Source of the DNA: Amyelois transitella
Taxonomy: Eukaryota > Arthropoda > Insecta > Lepidoptera > Pyralidae
DNA length: 64,000 nt
Assembly (NCBI RefSeq): GCF_032362555.1
Contig: NC_083512.1
Coordinates: forward strand, 5,754,001-5,818,000
Direction: 5' to 3'
In this document: positions 33,001 to 43,911 of the stretch, piece after piece
How positions within the stretch are numbered: position 1 is the stretch's first letter
How the letters are laid out: every line of letters begins with the position of its first letter
Made by a program: the position numbers and the translations under genes
Notes under the pieces: generated by a model
Databases searched by the model: none
What the model was told of the DNA's origin: nothing
Seen by the model: the letters and a program-made list of their open reading frames with translations, nothing else

Positions 33001-34772
33001 TGAAAGGAGAGTGAACGCGGGGAACATGGTGAATGGAGCTTTGCATGCCTTTATGAGCAGTCAGAAACTATCCAAAAAGGCTCGACTGGCTGTGCACAGG
33101 GGCGTGTTGGTCCCGACATTAATGTATGGGAGTGAAAGTTGGGTATGGCAAAAGAAGCATGAAAGCAGAATAAATGCAGTGGAAATGAGAGCGTTAAGGA
33201 GTATGATGGGTGTGAAATTGAGTGACAGGATAAGGAACAGCGTGATAAGGGAATGTTGTGATGTGAAAGAAGATGTAGTTACAGGAATAGAAAAGGGTAT
33301 GTTAAGATGGTTCGGTCATGTGGAGAGGATGAATGAAAGCAGGTTGACTAAGCAGATATACAAGGAGAGTGTGGAGGGAAAGGTCGGAGTGGGAAGACCT
33401 AGACGAACGTATCTTGATCAAATTAAGGACGTCCTGGTAAAGGGTCAGGTCAAAAGTACCCGAAACCGCCGAGCTTGTATGAAGAGAGTTATGAATGTGG
33501 ACGAAGCGAAAGAAGTATGCAGAGATCGTGGCAAGTGGAAAGAGGTAGTCTCTGCCTACCCCTCCGGGAAAGAGGCGTGATTTTATGTATGTATGTATGT
33601 ATGTATGCTTGCAACTTCATGCAATACTCGTATTTTGACGGCCTCTGTGGCGCAGCGGTAGTACGCTTGTCTGTGACATCGGCGGTCCCGAGTTCGAATC
33701 CCGACCAGGGCATGATGAGAAAATAACTTTTTCTGATTGGCCTGGGTCTTGGATGTTTATCAATATAAGTATTTATTATAAAATCTTATATTGATAAACA
33801 TCGTCGAGTTAGTATCTCGTAACACAAGTCTCGAACTTACTTCGAGGCTAACACAATCAGTGTAATTTGTCCCGTATATATTTATTTATTTATTTATTTT
33901 GGCATTATCTACACTATTAGATTGCAGCAATTGTTGCACTTTGTTGAGCCATGTAATCGGCAACTCGGCGGCAAACTTATTATAATGAAGAAACAAGAAC
34001 ATGCCGTATAACTAGCCCGTTTACAGGCGCCTTCACATACAAAGGTGCTGATGTACTGAATAAGACATAGGTACTTATACCTATCATGCTGAAAAGAAAA
34101 CTGTTCTCGTGGGATTTGCGATAAAATAACATTTTAAGGGGCAAAAACAAAAAATATATTTAATAATCAGTATAGTCAGTTGTAATATTGTGCACAATTT
34201 AATAGCATTGCTTTGAAAATGAAAAAGTTTTTGGTTGTTACCTCATAGGGAATTCCTCGACCTAGCAATAATCCATGAAGTCGTTTTATATTTTGGTGTT
34301 GACAAGGCTAATAATAGATAGTTGTATTATATCAGACAGTAATTGCCAATGTATGTACATTACATATACATACGTCGGCAATTACTGTCCGATTTCACAA
34401 TATTTCAAAATTAAACGGTGTAATCCTCGACTACTGTTTTTACAGTCATACGTCTTTTTTATCTCCGCTATTGTGTGGAGTCAGAAGGAGACTCATACGA
34501 TGAGTATCACTTTATCACAAGATACGAACGAACATAAAACTCACGAGCAAAGGGACTATGCTGTGATGGGAGCAAGTAGTGGTTATCAGAGTAGGTAAAC
34601 AAGGAAAAACAAAGCTTACCCTAAATCTCAAATGTCCTATAGGAGGGACAGCGTACGGGACCTTCTTGAACTTGTAAAATGTTTGACCATTCGAATTGTC
34701 AACATACTCGTATCCTCGAACAGCGCCGTATTCAGTGTGAACAACACACACTTCTTTTGTGGATATTTCCAT
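30088..34772 (-). CDS. Carboxylesterase-like protein, predicted non-catalytic
   Basis: This is an alpha/beta-hydrolase of the insect carboxylesterase family. Minus-strand exons 34620-34772, 30551-31821 and 30088-30298 join in frame to 544 aa, a normal length. Family landmarks are clear: VVHTEYGAVRGYEY, VPYAVPPIGHLRF, SEDCLYVE, the RIGPFGFLS and GNCGLKDIVMALKWIQNNI blocks, and FGGDPTNVTLFG. The catalytic features are changed. The nucleophile motif GESAG reads GSNSG, with Asn at residue 188. The HGGG oxyanion stretch reads GSVN. The GxxH region near the C-terminus is GYCAEL without a histidine. The acidic residue (Glu in IEGAMM, about 322) remains. No signal peptide is seen. The start is uncertain: in-frame ATGs also lie at 34805 and 34823, and an upstream exon cannot be excluded. 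Intron 1 contains a LINE and a SINE. Confidence 0.85.
32129..33604 (+). mobile_element. RTE-clade LINE, 5'-truncated, with open RT ORF
   Basis: A 483-codon ORF (32129-33580) encodes a non-LTR reverse transcriptase. Landmarks are VIVPLYKGKG, the NYRGISLL block, GFRKGMGCTDQVFSLR, FVDLEKAYDRV, GVRQGCVASPWLFN and YADD near residue 207. The C-terminal part has MLRWFGHVERM and a GRPRRTY motif, as in RTE elements of Lepidoptera. The N-terminal endonuclease half is missing. The element ends GGGAAAGAGGCGTGATTTT(ATGT)n. ATGCTT occurs at both ends (32129-32134, 33605-33610) and may be a short target duplication, in which case the first codons belong to the flank. The open frame suggests a recent insertion. 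It lies in intron 1 of the esterase, antisense to it. It is the likely source family of the short tails seen elsewhere in the window. Confidence 0.9.
33638..33900 (+). mobile_element. tRNA-derived SINE (family A), full length
   Basis: It starts ACGGCCTCTGTGGCGCAGCGG (A box) with GAGTTCGAATCCC as B box, then the body CATGATGAGAAAATAAC...CTGATTGGCCTGGGTCTTGG, and ends in (ATTT)n. TATTTTG flanks it at 33631-33637 and 33895-33901. An 18-bp perfect inverted repeat in the body (GATGTTTATCAATATAAG and its complement) is absent from the 16.5-kb copy. Confidence 0.85.
34333..34391. repeat. 24-bp hairpin in esterase intron 1
   Basis: Arms 34333-34356 and 34368-34391 pair at 21 of 24 positions with an 11-base loop. 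The core is ACAGTAATTGCC. Confidence 0.7.
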
Positions 34773-34899
34773 ATTATTTTCATCACTAGTACTAGGATCG
34801 CACATATTTTGTAGCGAGCACATATCACAACAAGAAACTCGTTCCGTATAATATAAGTGACATTGATAGATAACAGATATCAAGCATTGAATGTACAGA

Positions 34900-35258
34900 G
34901 TGCGGAGCGTATCGTATAATTTAGAAGGTAAACATAGTTAAATGTACATCTACGTATTGGGACCTATTGAATGTAAACGAAGTACTAATTGAGACAAATC
35001 GTTTTATAATGAGTTAGTAAAATGGATATTTTAGTGCGCTCATTTTTGTACTCACCTACCTACTTATTTCGTGTAGGTAAGGTAATAATATTATTCTAGA
35101 TAAGTTACACATAAATATAAAATGGACAGTGTAATCTTTTTTATCTTAATAACGGCAGCTCTTTGATTATTCAAATATTCACGTCTTGACTGTTGATTAT
35201 TTTTAACCCTTATGTAATACCTAACGATATCTATAGACATAGGTAGATACATAGGTTT
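34900..35258. other. Upstream flank of the esterase gene
   Basis: It is AT-rich with no recognised element. A promoter or a further 5' exon of the esterase may lie here but none can be defined. Confidence 0.35.
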
Positions 35259-35445
35259 GTGGCGGCCGAGCCTAAACTATCGCGTCCGCTACAGTGGTGA
35301 CCCGGACGTGATTGAAAGCAACCATCTCCAACTACATCACTTTCAATCGTAATAGTTATAATTAGATTTAAGTGATGTGACGTCAATAAGTGATACCTTG
35401 TATCCAATTTTGAAAATAAATCTATTCTATTCTATTCTATTCTAA
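35259..35445 (+). repeat. LTR retroelement remnant with a simple-repeat end
   Basis: The end of an LTR-like sequence (TGTGGCGGCCGAGCC ... GTCCGCTACA) is followed by TGGTGACCCGGACGTGAT, which resembles a primer-binding site, and then by about 110 bases and a (TCTAT)n run at 35421-35444. It is an old fragment without coding content. Family not assigned. Confidence 0.4.
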
Positions 35446-35734
35446 TCCTCACCATCGTCACGCCTTGCAAGTAGTCGCAAAGCAAACCAGCAACTGGGTG
35501 TCGCAGCAGGTCCATCGCAGCTGACTCACCGATCTCCCTTTGGGAGTCATCGCTCCCCGCTACAGGTTCGTTCATGCAGTCACGTTTCTATTCCTTACAG
35601 CGAACACAGAGCAAAAAGACCTGACCTGACCTGAAAACGTGAAAACAAAGAAGCAAGCACACACTATGATTTTGTTCGCTACCAGTTACCATGTTATAAC
35701 ATCCATTGGGAAAGAGATGCAGTGGACATTATTT

Positions 35735-35893
35735 ACATTTCTTTGCTTCTTATAGTTGCAGCGTGATGTTATATAGCCTAAAGCCTTCCTCGATAAATGG
35801 TCTATTCAACGCAAAAATAATTTTTCAATTCGAACCAGTTCCTGAGATTAGCATGTTCAAACAAACTCTTCAGCTTTATAATATTAGTATAGA
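35735..35893 (-). mobile_element. Helitron 5' fragment
   Basis: On the minus strand it begins TCTATACTAATATTATAAAG and continues through CTGAAGAGTTTG, CAGGAACTGGTTCGAATTG and GAGGAAGGCTTTAGGCTATA. It matches the first 150 bases of 10709-11826 (without its insertion) and lacks the 3' end. Confidence 0.8.
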
Positions 35894-35899
35894 TGAAAT

Positions 35900-37466
35900 G
35901 GGGCAGCTATAGTTTTTCGCGCGATAAAAACGGCGTCGCACATGCCAAGCTACGGGGCGGGGGAGTAAGAGTGCAATATCGTAGTAGGCGATAAAAGAAC
36001 AAAACGTTATCAGCTAAAAATATGTCGCGGTTGAGGATTGAATATCCATCCACCGGTCGAGTAGCTGTTCCGAGAAGCACAGGTTTATAGAATCTTACTG
36101 CATAGGCAAATACATTTACATATACGATTATGAGAGTAACCGATGGTAACCGACATTATTGCATACAAAGCCGTATCTTGTATCGTTTTGCAATATTCTA
36201 GGCAGTCTACCTTTTTTTCATGACTTATGATTTCATGCAGATAAGGAATCATTTATTTGAATAAAAAGCAACTCTCCCTAAACCGTAGAAATATTCGTAT
36301 TCTTAACCGATGCTCTAGGGTGAGAGAAAACATTCAGGCAACAGGATGGCACAAGTTAAGTACCATTTTTCAGTACCCGTTAAGTTCCCCTGCAAAGGTT
36401 AGACTCTCCCAATCCTGGATCCATGGTTAAGGGATCACCTCGCGTTCGACCCATTTATTTTTCTTCAAGAATTTCAATCTTCGTCAAGAAACGGGACTAC
36501 CTATAAGAACGATCCCTTCAATAAGTTTATTAATGTAGCCACAAAAATACCTGCCTTGTAACGTATTATTTTTAAATATAAGTACCTAAATGTTTATTGT
36601 ATCGTGTAAACAATATTAGTCCCTCTTCAGGAAATTTAATAACAGTTGCAAACGAAAACTTTTAATTAATTTACTAACTGGGACAAAGTGCTAACGAGCG
36701 TAGACCACTTGCAGAATTTTAATATAATTTAATATAGAAGTGCGTTTTTTTCATTAACATGAAAAAATAACGAAGTTATATTTCCGAATATATAGTTAGT
36801 CCGAAGATGTCAGCGTAGCTTATGAAGTTTAATTCAAAACTAGTTGTCGAAACTACAATTTTCCAGAATAATAAAAGATGTATATGTAGTTAATTCTATA
36901 TTATTGTATTCGTTTTGTATTCGTGTATTGTATCGTATATGTAAGTATATAACCAACAAATATAAATCTGACAATTTTATTTCGTGATTATCTTTGTTTC
37001 AAGTCGAGTTTGCGTTAAGTACGAGTATATCGTCCAATAAGAAATCGTTCTAATAGGAAAAATCTAGAAGTCTGATACATTCATTAGTTTTTGTGTATAA
37101 AAGTACTACCTACTTACAACAGACAAACAAAATATATTTTTTTAATGTTGCCGTTTGTAAAGCGATAAGAATCAGAGAAAGTAATACATTTTGGGATTTA
37201 ACAAACGAGCGCACACCTAAAGGTCTGCTCAGGTCGTCGGTACATTTGCGGCTTACCCTTCATTTATTTGCGTACGTAGCGGAAACCTTTATTCCTAGAG
37301 TGAAATTAAGGTAGTATGTCACCGTGAGGCACATACGTCGTATTAAACGAAGAAGATATATATTGAGTTAAATTTTTTTGTCTGTCTATAGAGGAACATA
37401 TTTGTTTCTATTCGCTAAGCTTATTTTGCTGCTATGCTAAGAAAAATGCATACGAATCCTTAGTGG
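35900..37466. other. AT-rich intergenic DNA
   Basis: A short stretch at 36350-36430 (TCCCAATCCTGGATCC ... AGGGATCACCTCGCGTTCG) resembles the repeat at 51535-51735. Otherwise nothing is recognised. Confidence 0.4.
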
Positions 37467-37474
37467 ATAGGTAC

Positions 37475-38183
37475 CAGTGGCGTAACTATACCATTCGTGG
37501 CCCGTGGCAAATTCATCGGATGGGCCCCTCCTCCCAGTATAAAGAAGCTGAACCTGAAAGTTACTATTTCCTTATTGTGATATCACAATAAATATCCAAG
37601 ACTAACACAAGTTCAACGCAATGTCGAGCTGTCAAAATGGCTTCAAGTCAAGAGTAACGAATTCCAAGTTCCAGAACACAATCTCAATATTAATTAGTTC
37701 ACTCAATATCCTATATATTTCGCCCCAATGTGGCGCTAGTGTAAAATTCAAGAGTGCCAAATGACGTTTCTTGCATTGAGATTGGCATTGTATATTGGCA
37801 TTGCGAGTCGAGAGTAAGCCTGCAGGGCAGTCGTCCATAGTTCAATTGGGCCATCTCCTTTTTATAAGCGCGGTTGACCGAAACTTACAGCGGGAATTCC
37901 CCGAACATCGCAGTGATACCAACACGCGTGGCATCGGATAGGTACGTTCGAAAACTGGGTTACAACCCTTTTTTTACAAAAGCTTTGAATTTTTAATATT
38001 TTTTTTACTTGTGTAGGAAACTGAGTAGGTAACAAAATAAATCAAAGACTCAAACTTTTTTTTACTAAACATGTATGATAAATAAGAAATGTTGGGAGTT
38101 AGGATTCTCCTCTGACCGGGGGCCCCTTCCGGCTGGGGGCCCGTGGCATTTTGCCGACTTGCCACCCTGTAGTTACGCCACTG
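37475..38183. mobile_element. Non-autonomous hAT-type element
   Basis: Inverted ends CAGTGGCGTAACTA (37475-37488 and complement 38170-38183) are flanked by an exact 8-bp duplication, ATAGGTAC, at 37467-37474 and 38184-38191. The 8-bp duplication and the CAGTGGCG start are hallmarks of hAT elements. Beyond the tips both ends carry GC-rich GGCCC/GGGCC blocks that pair only loosely. The 709-bp interior codes for no transposase. Confidence 0.9.
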
Positions 38184-38385
38184 ATAGGTACTCATCCTTT
38201 CAGTCGTTATTATACACGTATCCAACTCTTCTTCGTTAAAAATGTCCTATCCTTAGTAATAGTCATAAAGTCTGTCTTCATCATGATCCAGTAAATAATA
38301 ATTTTTACAATGGATTTTAGTGTAATACCAAGGGTATAAAAGTACTGTGTAATGAAAGGTATATTCTATTCCAAAACTTTTAATC

Positions 38386-39305
38386 TTACTTTTCGAGATC
38401 CCTATCATAGAATTCTTTTAATAGCTCTTGATCCATAGCCACCTCGTCACAATACTTCATTTTTTTTATAAAGCTTCTTCTCAGCTCCTCTTCGTCTTCA
38501 GCCAACATTTGTTTGAATTGTGGAGTCCCAATCATGTTTGCGAAGAAACGTCGATTATTAGTAAATTTAGGTGCAAAACCAACTGTGGTTTTTGATTCAG
38601 AGTTGATATAATTTTGTATGTTATCGATAGAAAATCTGTATAAAAAGAAAAAAGCAAGTAATGTACCTACTTAGTTGTATAATTTTTATATGATCGATCA
38701 TGTTTTTAACAAGTAATTAAATTGTATTATAGTTTTCTTTATTTTTACCAATACAGTAGGTATATTATTTTCAGTGGCGATTTCTGTAAGATGGCGCGTT
38801 GACTATGGGACTATAAAATCGCGAAAAAATATCAGCTATTTCATACAAAAATGAAAATGTCGAATAGTTTTTTTTTTGCGATTTCAAAGTGTAGGTTCCT
38901 TAATAAAAGACTGAAAGTTGTTCAGATTGACCGTCTGAAGAAACGATTTTCAACGAGCTACCCCAATTATAAACACCAGGAATCGCCACTGCACATATTG
39001 GATTATTGTTCCTTTACTAATGCAGTTCCCTGAATATGCAGGTTTCCTTGTGATGTTTTCCCTCACCCTAAGAGCATAGGTTAGCTATCAAATTAAAGCA
39101 CATTGGTCAGAATGGAAATTGATACAAGGCCGAGCTATGATTTTATCATTTCAATTCGGTTCTTAGTAGAGCTAGATAAGTAAAACACGCAGATAACGGA
39201 TATACATACTGACTGTTAATTGGGGATGACAAACATTCATCGAATATTATAATAAATTCTAAAAATGTGTCTGCTAATATTTTTCCAGCTTCTTCTTTTT
39301 TAGCG
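38386..39305 (-). CDS. Terminal exons of an unrecognised minus-strand gene
   Basis: Exons 39210-39305 and 38386-38635 are bounded by a TTTGCAG acceptor, a GTATGT donor and a TATACAG acceptor. They join in frame to 115 codons ending at TAA. The protein end is highly charged: AKKEEAGKILADTFLEF ... then GFAPKFTNNRRFFANMIG, QFKQMLAEDEEELRRSF and EVAMDQELLKEFYDRDLEK. It looks like helical, intracellular protein sequence rather than a repeat. I do not recognise the family. The 5' part of the gene must lie at higher coordinates but I could not place it, perhaps because of transposon-filled introns. Confidence 0.55.
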
Positions 39306-39488
39306 CTGCAAATAATAGTTTTGTTAATTTATTTCTTGTTAAGGCTATTCAAAATATATAAGAATTAACAACGATAAATTAAGCACGGCTTCGACAATAA
39401 ATAATAAAATTTGTTTGTATAGATACACATCAAATGTACATGTAGACATGACTCTGCCTACCTTCATCTTTTTTTATTTATTAATTTA

Positions 39489-40116
39489 CTAGCGACACGC
39501 CCAGGCTTCGCATGGGTGCAATGCTGTGCTAAATACACTACAGAAGTCGGCCAGTACCGCCGCAAGCGCTACTTACCGCAATTTTAAATCTGTGATATCT
39601 TCGAGAATATTCATTTAAATCTATATATATATTAGATTAGATATATATAAAATCAACGATGTACCTATTTAAGCTATTTAATTGGATAAGGATTAATGCT
39701 GCATTGGTTAAAATCGCTTCAAAATTTGCCATTATTTGTCGTAAAAAGTAAATGACAAAAAAATGTTATTGTGGCATATCCATGAGAGTTAGATATATAC
39801 CATCGCGGAGTTTTCTGTAGACCTTTTCGATATGTACAAATAATTAGTACATTATTTTGATAAATCTCGTAGGTTTCAGCCTGCGTTTGCAATGTAAGCG
39901 GAAAATATGATAATTAACGACATCACATTAGAAACCTCGAAAATAATACTATTTCTCCACTATTTAATGGATGTTATTATACATAGAAACCTTCCTCTTG
40001 AATCACTCTATCTATTGAAAAAAACCGCATCAAAATCCGGTGCGTAGTTTAAAGATTTAAGCATACAAAGGGACATAGGGACAGAGAAAGCTACTTTGTT
40101 TTATACTATGTAGTGA
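39489..40116 (-). mobile_element. Helitron of a second family, copy 1
   Basis: On the minus strand it begins TCACTACATAGTATAAAACAAAG and ends ...GCCTGGGCGTGTCGCTAG before a T. The block CCGGATTTTGATGCGGTTTTT follows the start. It is 628 bp, codes for nothing and matches 40747-41354 along its whole length. Confidence 0.85.
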
Positions 40117-40229
40117 TTATCAGGAAGACCAACAACCGTTTACAAAAAAATAGCACCATATTATGTAAAACAAATAGTCAATTATAGGATCACAGATACA
40201 AAACACTAATACAATAAAAAAAAGTAACA

Positions 40230-40292
40230 TCAATCATCTTTCCACTTGCCACGACCTTTGCATACTTCTTTTGCTTCATCCACATTCATAAC
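40230..40292 (-). mobile_element. RTE LINE 3' fragment, inverted
   Basis: It reads TCTTTCCACTTGCCACGACC ... GCATACTTCTTTTGCTTCATCCACATTCATAACTT, the complement of the LINE ORF end. Only about 60 bases remain, and the (ATGT)n tail is missing. Confidence 0.7.
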
Positions 40293-40746
40293 TTATACAA
40301 ATCCAATATATTGTCTATCATCCAATATATTTACCTAATGTAAAAACATATTAGCTATGTAACAACAAATAATACTTTAATGCTTTTAGGCTTCTCTAGG
40401 TAAAAGCCTGGGTTGGATTGTTACTGCGAACTGATGGCAGTTGACCTTTTATTGGCTACTTAGTGATATAGAAAGCTGATGAGGTACTAACGCTGCATTC
40501 TTCTTCGTCGAAGATTTGTTAATATATAAAACTAAAATAAGTAAAAAATGTAACTTTTTCGACAAATACATCGAAAATGCGAAATGTCAAACTTATAAAC
40601 GAAATCAAATACATAGATTTATTTACGTAATCAGAAAATTTGAAAGGGTCGTAACAACGTCGTTAAACAATTTTTTATATTATAGGTATGTTAACGGTTT
40701 GAGTAGGTACATTACAAGTATTTGATATAAAGGACATATTACATTA

Positions 40747-41354
40747 CTAGCGACCCGCCCCGGCTTCGTACGGGTGCAATGCTGATACTAAATACATTAC
40801 AGAAGTCGGCCAGTAGTAGTAGCAAGCGCTACTTCCCGCAATTTGAAATCTGTAATATCTTCGAAAATATTCTTATAAATCTTGTGCTGTAACCATATGT
40901 ATATCAACTATGTATTTAAGCTATTGAATTGGATAAGGATCAATGTTGTTTTGGTAAATATAGCTTCAAATTTGTCATTATTTGTCGTTAAAAGTAAATG
41001 ACAAAAAAATGTTATTGTGGGATATCCATAAGAGATAGACATATACAATCGCGGAGTTTTTGTAGACCTTTTCAATATGTACAAATAATTAGTACATTAT
41101 TTTGATAAATCTCGTAGGGTTTGCATTGCAATGTAAGCGGAAAAAGTATGATAATTAACGACATCACATTAGGAACCTCAAAAATAACAGTATTTCTCCA
41201 CTATTTAATGGATATTATACATATAAACCTTACTCTTGAATCCCTCTATCTATTGAAAAAACCGCATCAAAATCCGGTGCGTAGTTTTAAAGATTTAAGC
41301 ATACAAAGGGACATAGGGACAGAGAAAGCGACTCTGTTTTATACTATGTAGTGA
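40747..41354 (-). mobile_element. Helitron of a second family, copy 2
   Basis: It has the same termini as 39489-40116 (TCACTACATAGTATAAAACAGAG ... GGGGCGGGTCGCTAG), is 608 bp long and has the same orientation. By eye the copies agree at well over 80 percent. The sub-terminal CCGGGGCGGG can pair with an upstream CCCG, giving the usual 3' hairpin. Confidence 0.85.
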
Positions 41355-41364
41355 TGATAGTGAT

Positions 41365-41495
41365 ATTGCAGGTGCTCCCGCCAGCACGTGCGCCACATAC
41401 TGGTCCAGGATCTGCGACATCACCGGTCAGTAGCCGGTGCTCCGGCAGCTCCGCCAGCCGCTGCAGCGTGAACACTAGTTGGTGATGTCACCATA
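41365..41495 (-). pseudogene. GC-rich fragment resembling PPP4R2 coding sequence (tentative)
   Basis: The stretch is far richer in G and C than its surroundings. On the minus strand one frame reads VFTLQRLAELPEHRLLTGDV, similar to the FTIQRLCELL motif of protein phosphatase 4 regulatory subunit 2. Another frame reads MSQILDQYVAHVLAG, similar to that protein's N-terminal VLDQFLCHVAKTG. Order and frame differ from the intact protein, and no splice sites are seen. It abuts the Helitron at 40747-41354. Confidence 0.3.
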
Positions 41496-41499
41496 AGGT

Positions 41500-42547
41500 T
41501 TCTTTTTACCCAGATGAATCCGGGCGATTTTAATTATTTTCGAGACTCTTTTAAACTATTAGGGATAAAGACACGATGTACCTATGTATGTACTTTTTCC
41601 TGTGAAATCTTAAAACGCGTAATGTTGCCATCCCCGCTAAAGGAAATTGTAATTTTTCCGTGGCCCAAGTCTGGCTTGGGAGGAGTGCATTTTGAAATGA
41701 CATTTGAAATAAATTTCCGCAGTCGGCGCGGATGTCGCCGGAGGCGTTCGATTGGAACATTGGCCAGATAATAATTAATTCCTTCAAACCGCGTCCGGTT
41801 TACGAGTATCTAGGGCGCGCTTATTCGCTGTATGTCTATTTCCTTTAGGGGAAAGTAGAAATCTTGTTATATTGCAAAATTGGTTTAATGTTCGTTTTCT
41901 TAAGACAATTTTTAGGTAAACTTATTTCTAAGTCTTATAAGTATCCTCACTGCCTCGTTTATAAAGAAGATATGTGTGTGAGAGAAGGCTACATCCGATA
42001 TTAATTATCGGGATTTGATCTGTCACAAGCGCCTTGCAAATGCCAATCGCACTCGGTCGTGTCCGCTTGGCTGACCGGCAATTAGTTGCAGCCAAACACA
42101 CCCGTCCCGATATAAGACATATCGACCAAAAATATTATTCCCTTGTGAAAGAACACACACGCACTTATCCCATTTTTATTTCTTGCGAGGTAGAGAGACT
42201 AATAGCCACATTCAAAGGCCACATGTGGGATAGTTTAATTAAAGGTAAGTAAGGTTGCCGGTAAGTAAAATACTTAGTTCGTAATAATATATAATATGCT
42301 ATTTAAACCAGAAAATTCAATTATTGCAATTACTTGAAACGCAAGGCTTGCAACTATCATCACTTCACTCTCTGAATCTAAATTCCATCGTAAGCGATTA
42401 AGAGTTGATATTATACTTAGGTATGCACGAACGCCCATGCTACTAAAATATAATCAGCGCTTTATACTTACGTAAATAAATCAAGGCAATCCGAGGAACC
42501 TCTATTTCTGAAATAGGACGACAGTCAAGTGCACCGGCACTCGGCCC
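41500..42547. other. Intergenic DNA
   Basis: No gene or element with clear ends is recognised. Confidence 0.4.
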
Positions 42548-42622
42548 ATGTCGTCCAAATTACTGATTGCTCCTCTTTTGCTATTTTTTATAACAACGAG
42601 ATTATCCTGCAGATCCACCAGT
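42548..42622 (+). CDS. Possible first coding exon with a signal peptide
   Basis: Twenty-five codons, MSSKLLIAPLLLFFITTRLS then CRSTS, end exactly at a strong donor GTAAGT. The hydrophobic core after one lysine is a typical secretion signal. The second exon is not identified; long transposon-rich introns are plausible. It could instead be chance. Confidence 0.35.
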
Positions 42623-42629
42623 GTAAGTA

Positions 42630-43910
42630 GAAAAGTCTCATTTATTTCTCACTTACTGCTTCTTCCTTTATACGTAAATGTAGTCTTAAACTTATTTAAA
42701 TATACCTTTTTAATTTCTGTATTTCCTTTGAAATGTAGAAACCAATTAAAAGGCTAAATATGAGATCTTCCTAGTTTGGGTTATTTCACTGAAATCCAAT
42801 ACATAATAATCAAATGAAAGCGAAACTACGTTGCATGAAAAGTGTTGATTTCTTAATGCCGTCTTCAGGCAGAGTTATGAATCGTTAGGTAGGTAGGTAT
42901 TTGCAGAAAGCCCTTTTCAATTTGAATATTAGCTGCTTGATAACGAATTCGGCGGGGATGAACGCCTCGCCCCGGTAATGAATATTTTGCTATTTCCAAG
43001 CCTTCGATGAAATTCCATTTGATTGTGGTATTAAATCATTTTTTTTATTGCGATTGTGAGTGTGCTTCGAAGATCAGTGGCGGAGGGTGCATTTAGGATC
43101 ACCCAAAGTTAAGAAAAAGCTATTTTTAAGGGTTTCAACAGACTCCGGATCGGAAGATCGTCGTTGCTGTTGTTGCTGTAAGGCTTTCATAGCTTCGGAT
43201 TTAAATAAAACCAGCCGTGTGAAGTATTAGATATATGTTCTTATGGTGCATGTACAAAGCAATCAAGGGAGAAATAAAAACTTGGGATCATTCTTTAAGG
43301 CACTAATGTGCCGCTAGGTTTAGCCGACTCATGTCTTATGACTATTGGCCTACTACTAGTCTATCTCGTCTAAGAGATAGTGTCTGTGTATAAAATTGGT
43401 TTGCCTTGAAAGTCAATTCAAACATATTTGAAATTATAATGTCACGGATTTTGTAAAAACGAATAAGGAATATCGTTGTTTTTAATAAATTAACTCTTTT
43501 TTTGGGTGTGCAAGTTTTCTTGTTTGTATCAGAAAACAAATTTATATCTTCAAATAAATTCTGAGAATCTATGAGTCAATATAAAACAAAATAGTAGCGA
43601 AAATAAATTGAATTGCGCAAACCTTTATCGTAAAACTGAATTACGACAGTCATGAAAGATTTTGATATTTATGGAAAAGTAGTTTTGTAAATATTAACAA
43701 ATGTGTGCTTGTAAATTTTATAGAAATGGGTTTTCTTTACTTTGTTTGACACAATGTTAGTCACAATTTATTAATCATGGGCTGATTCATTTTGTTTTTC
43801 TTATGAAATTTATTTTACGAAAGTAAGTTTTTAGCCTCTTCTTAGATAAACCACTACGCTATCTCCATAAAATTTAGCATACATGATTATACTCGTAGTT
43901 AATAAAAATA
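42630..43910. other. AT-rich intergenic DNA
   Basis: I see no supported gene, repeat pair or element end. Confidence 0.4.
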
Positions 43911-43911
43911 A

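Larger units (their letters stand above)
31983..34032. mobile_element. Possible older TIR element hosting the LINE and SINE
   Basis: The segment at 31983-32010 (GTTGCCGTGAACGGGCTATAA) and the reverse complement of 34000-34032 (GGCGCCTGTAAACGGGCTAG) are similar. Both sides repeat ATTGCTGCAAT further in. The LINE and SINE would then sit inside it. Similarity is patchy and no target duplication is seen. Confidence 0.25.

Noticed and set aside
35421-35444. Short regular repeats as a CRISPR-like array
   Set aside because: It is a (TCTAT)n microsatellite in a eukaryotic genome with no spacers.
41551-41787. Paired plus and minus frames of about 80 codons
   Set aside because: No homology or splice signals; overlapping frames on both strands suggest chance.
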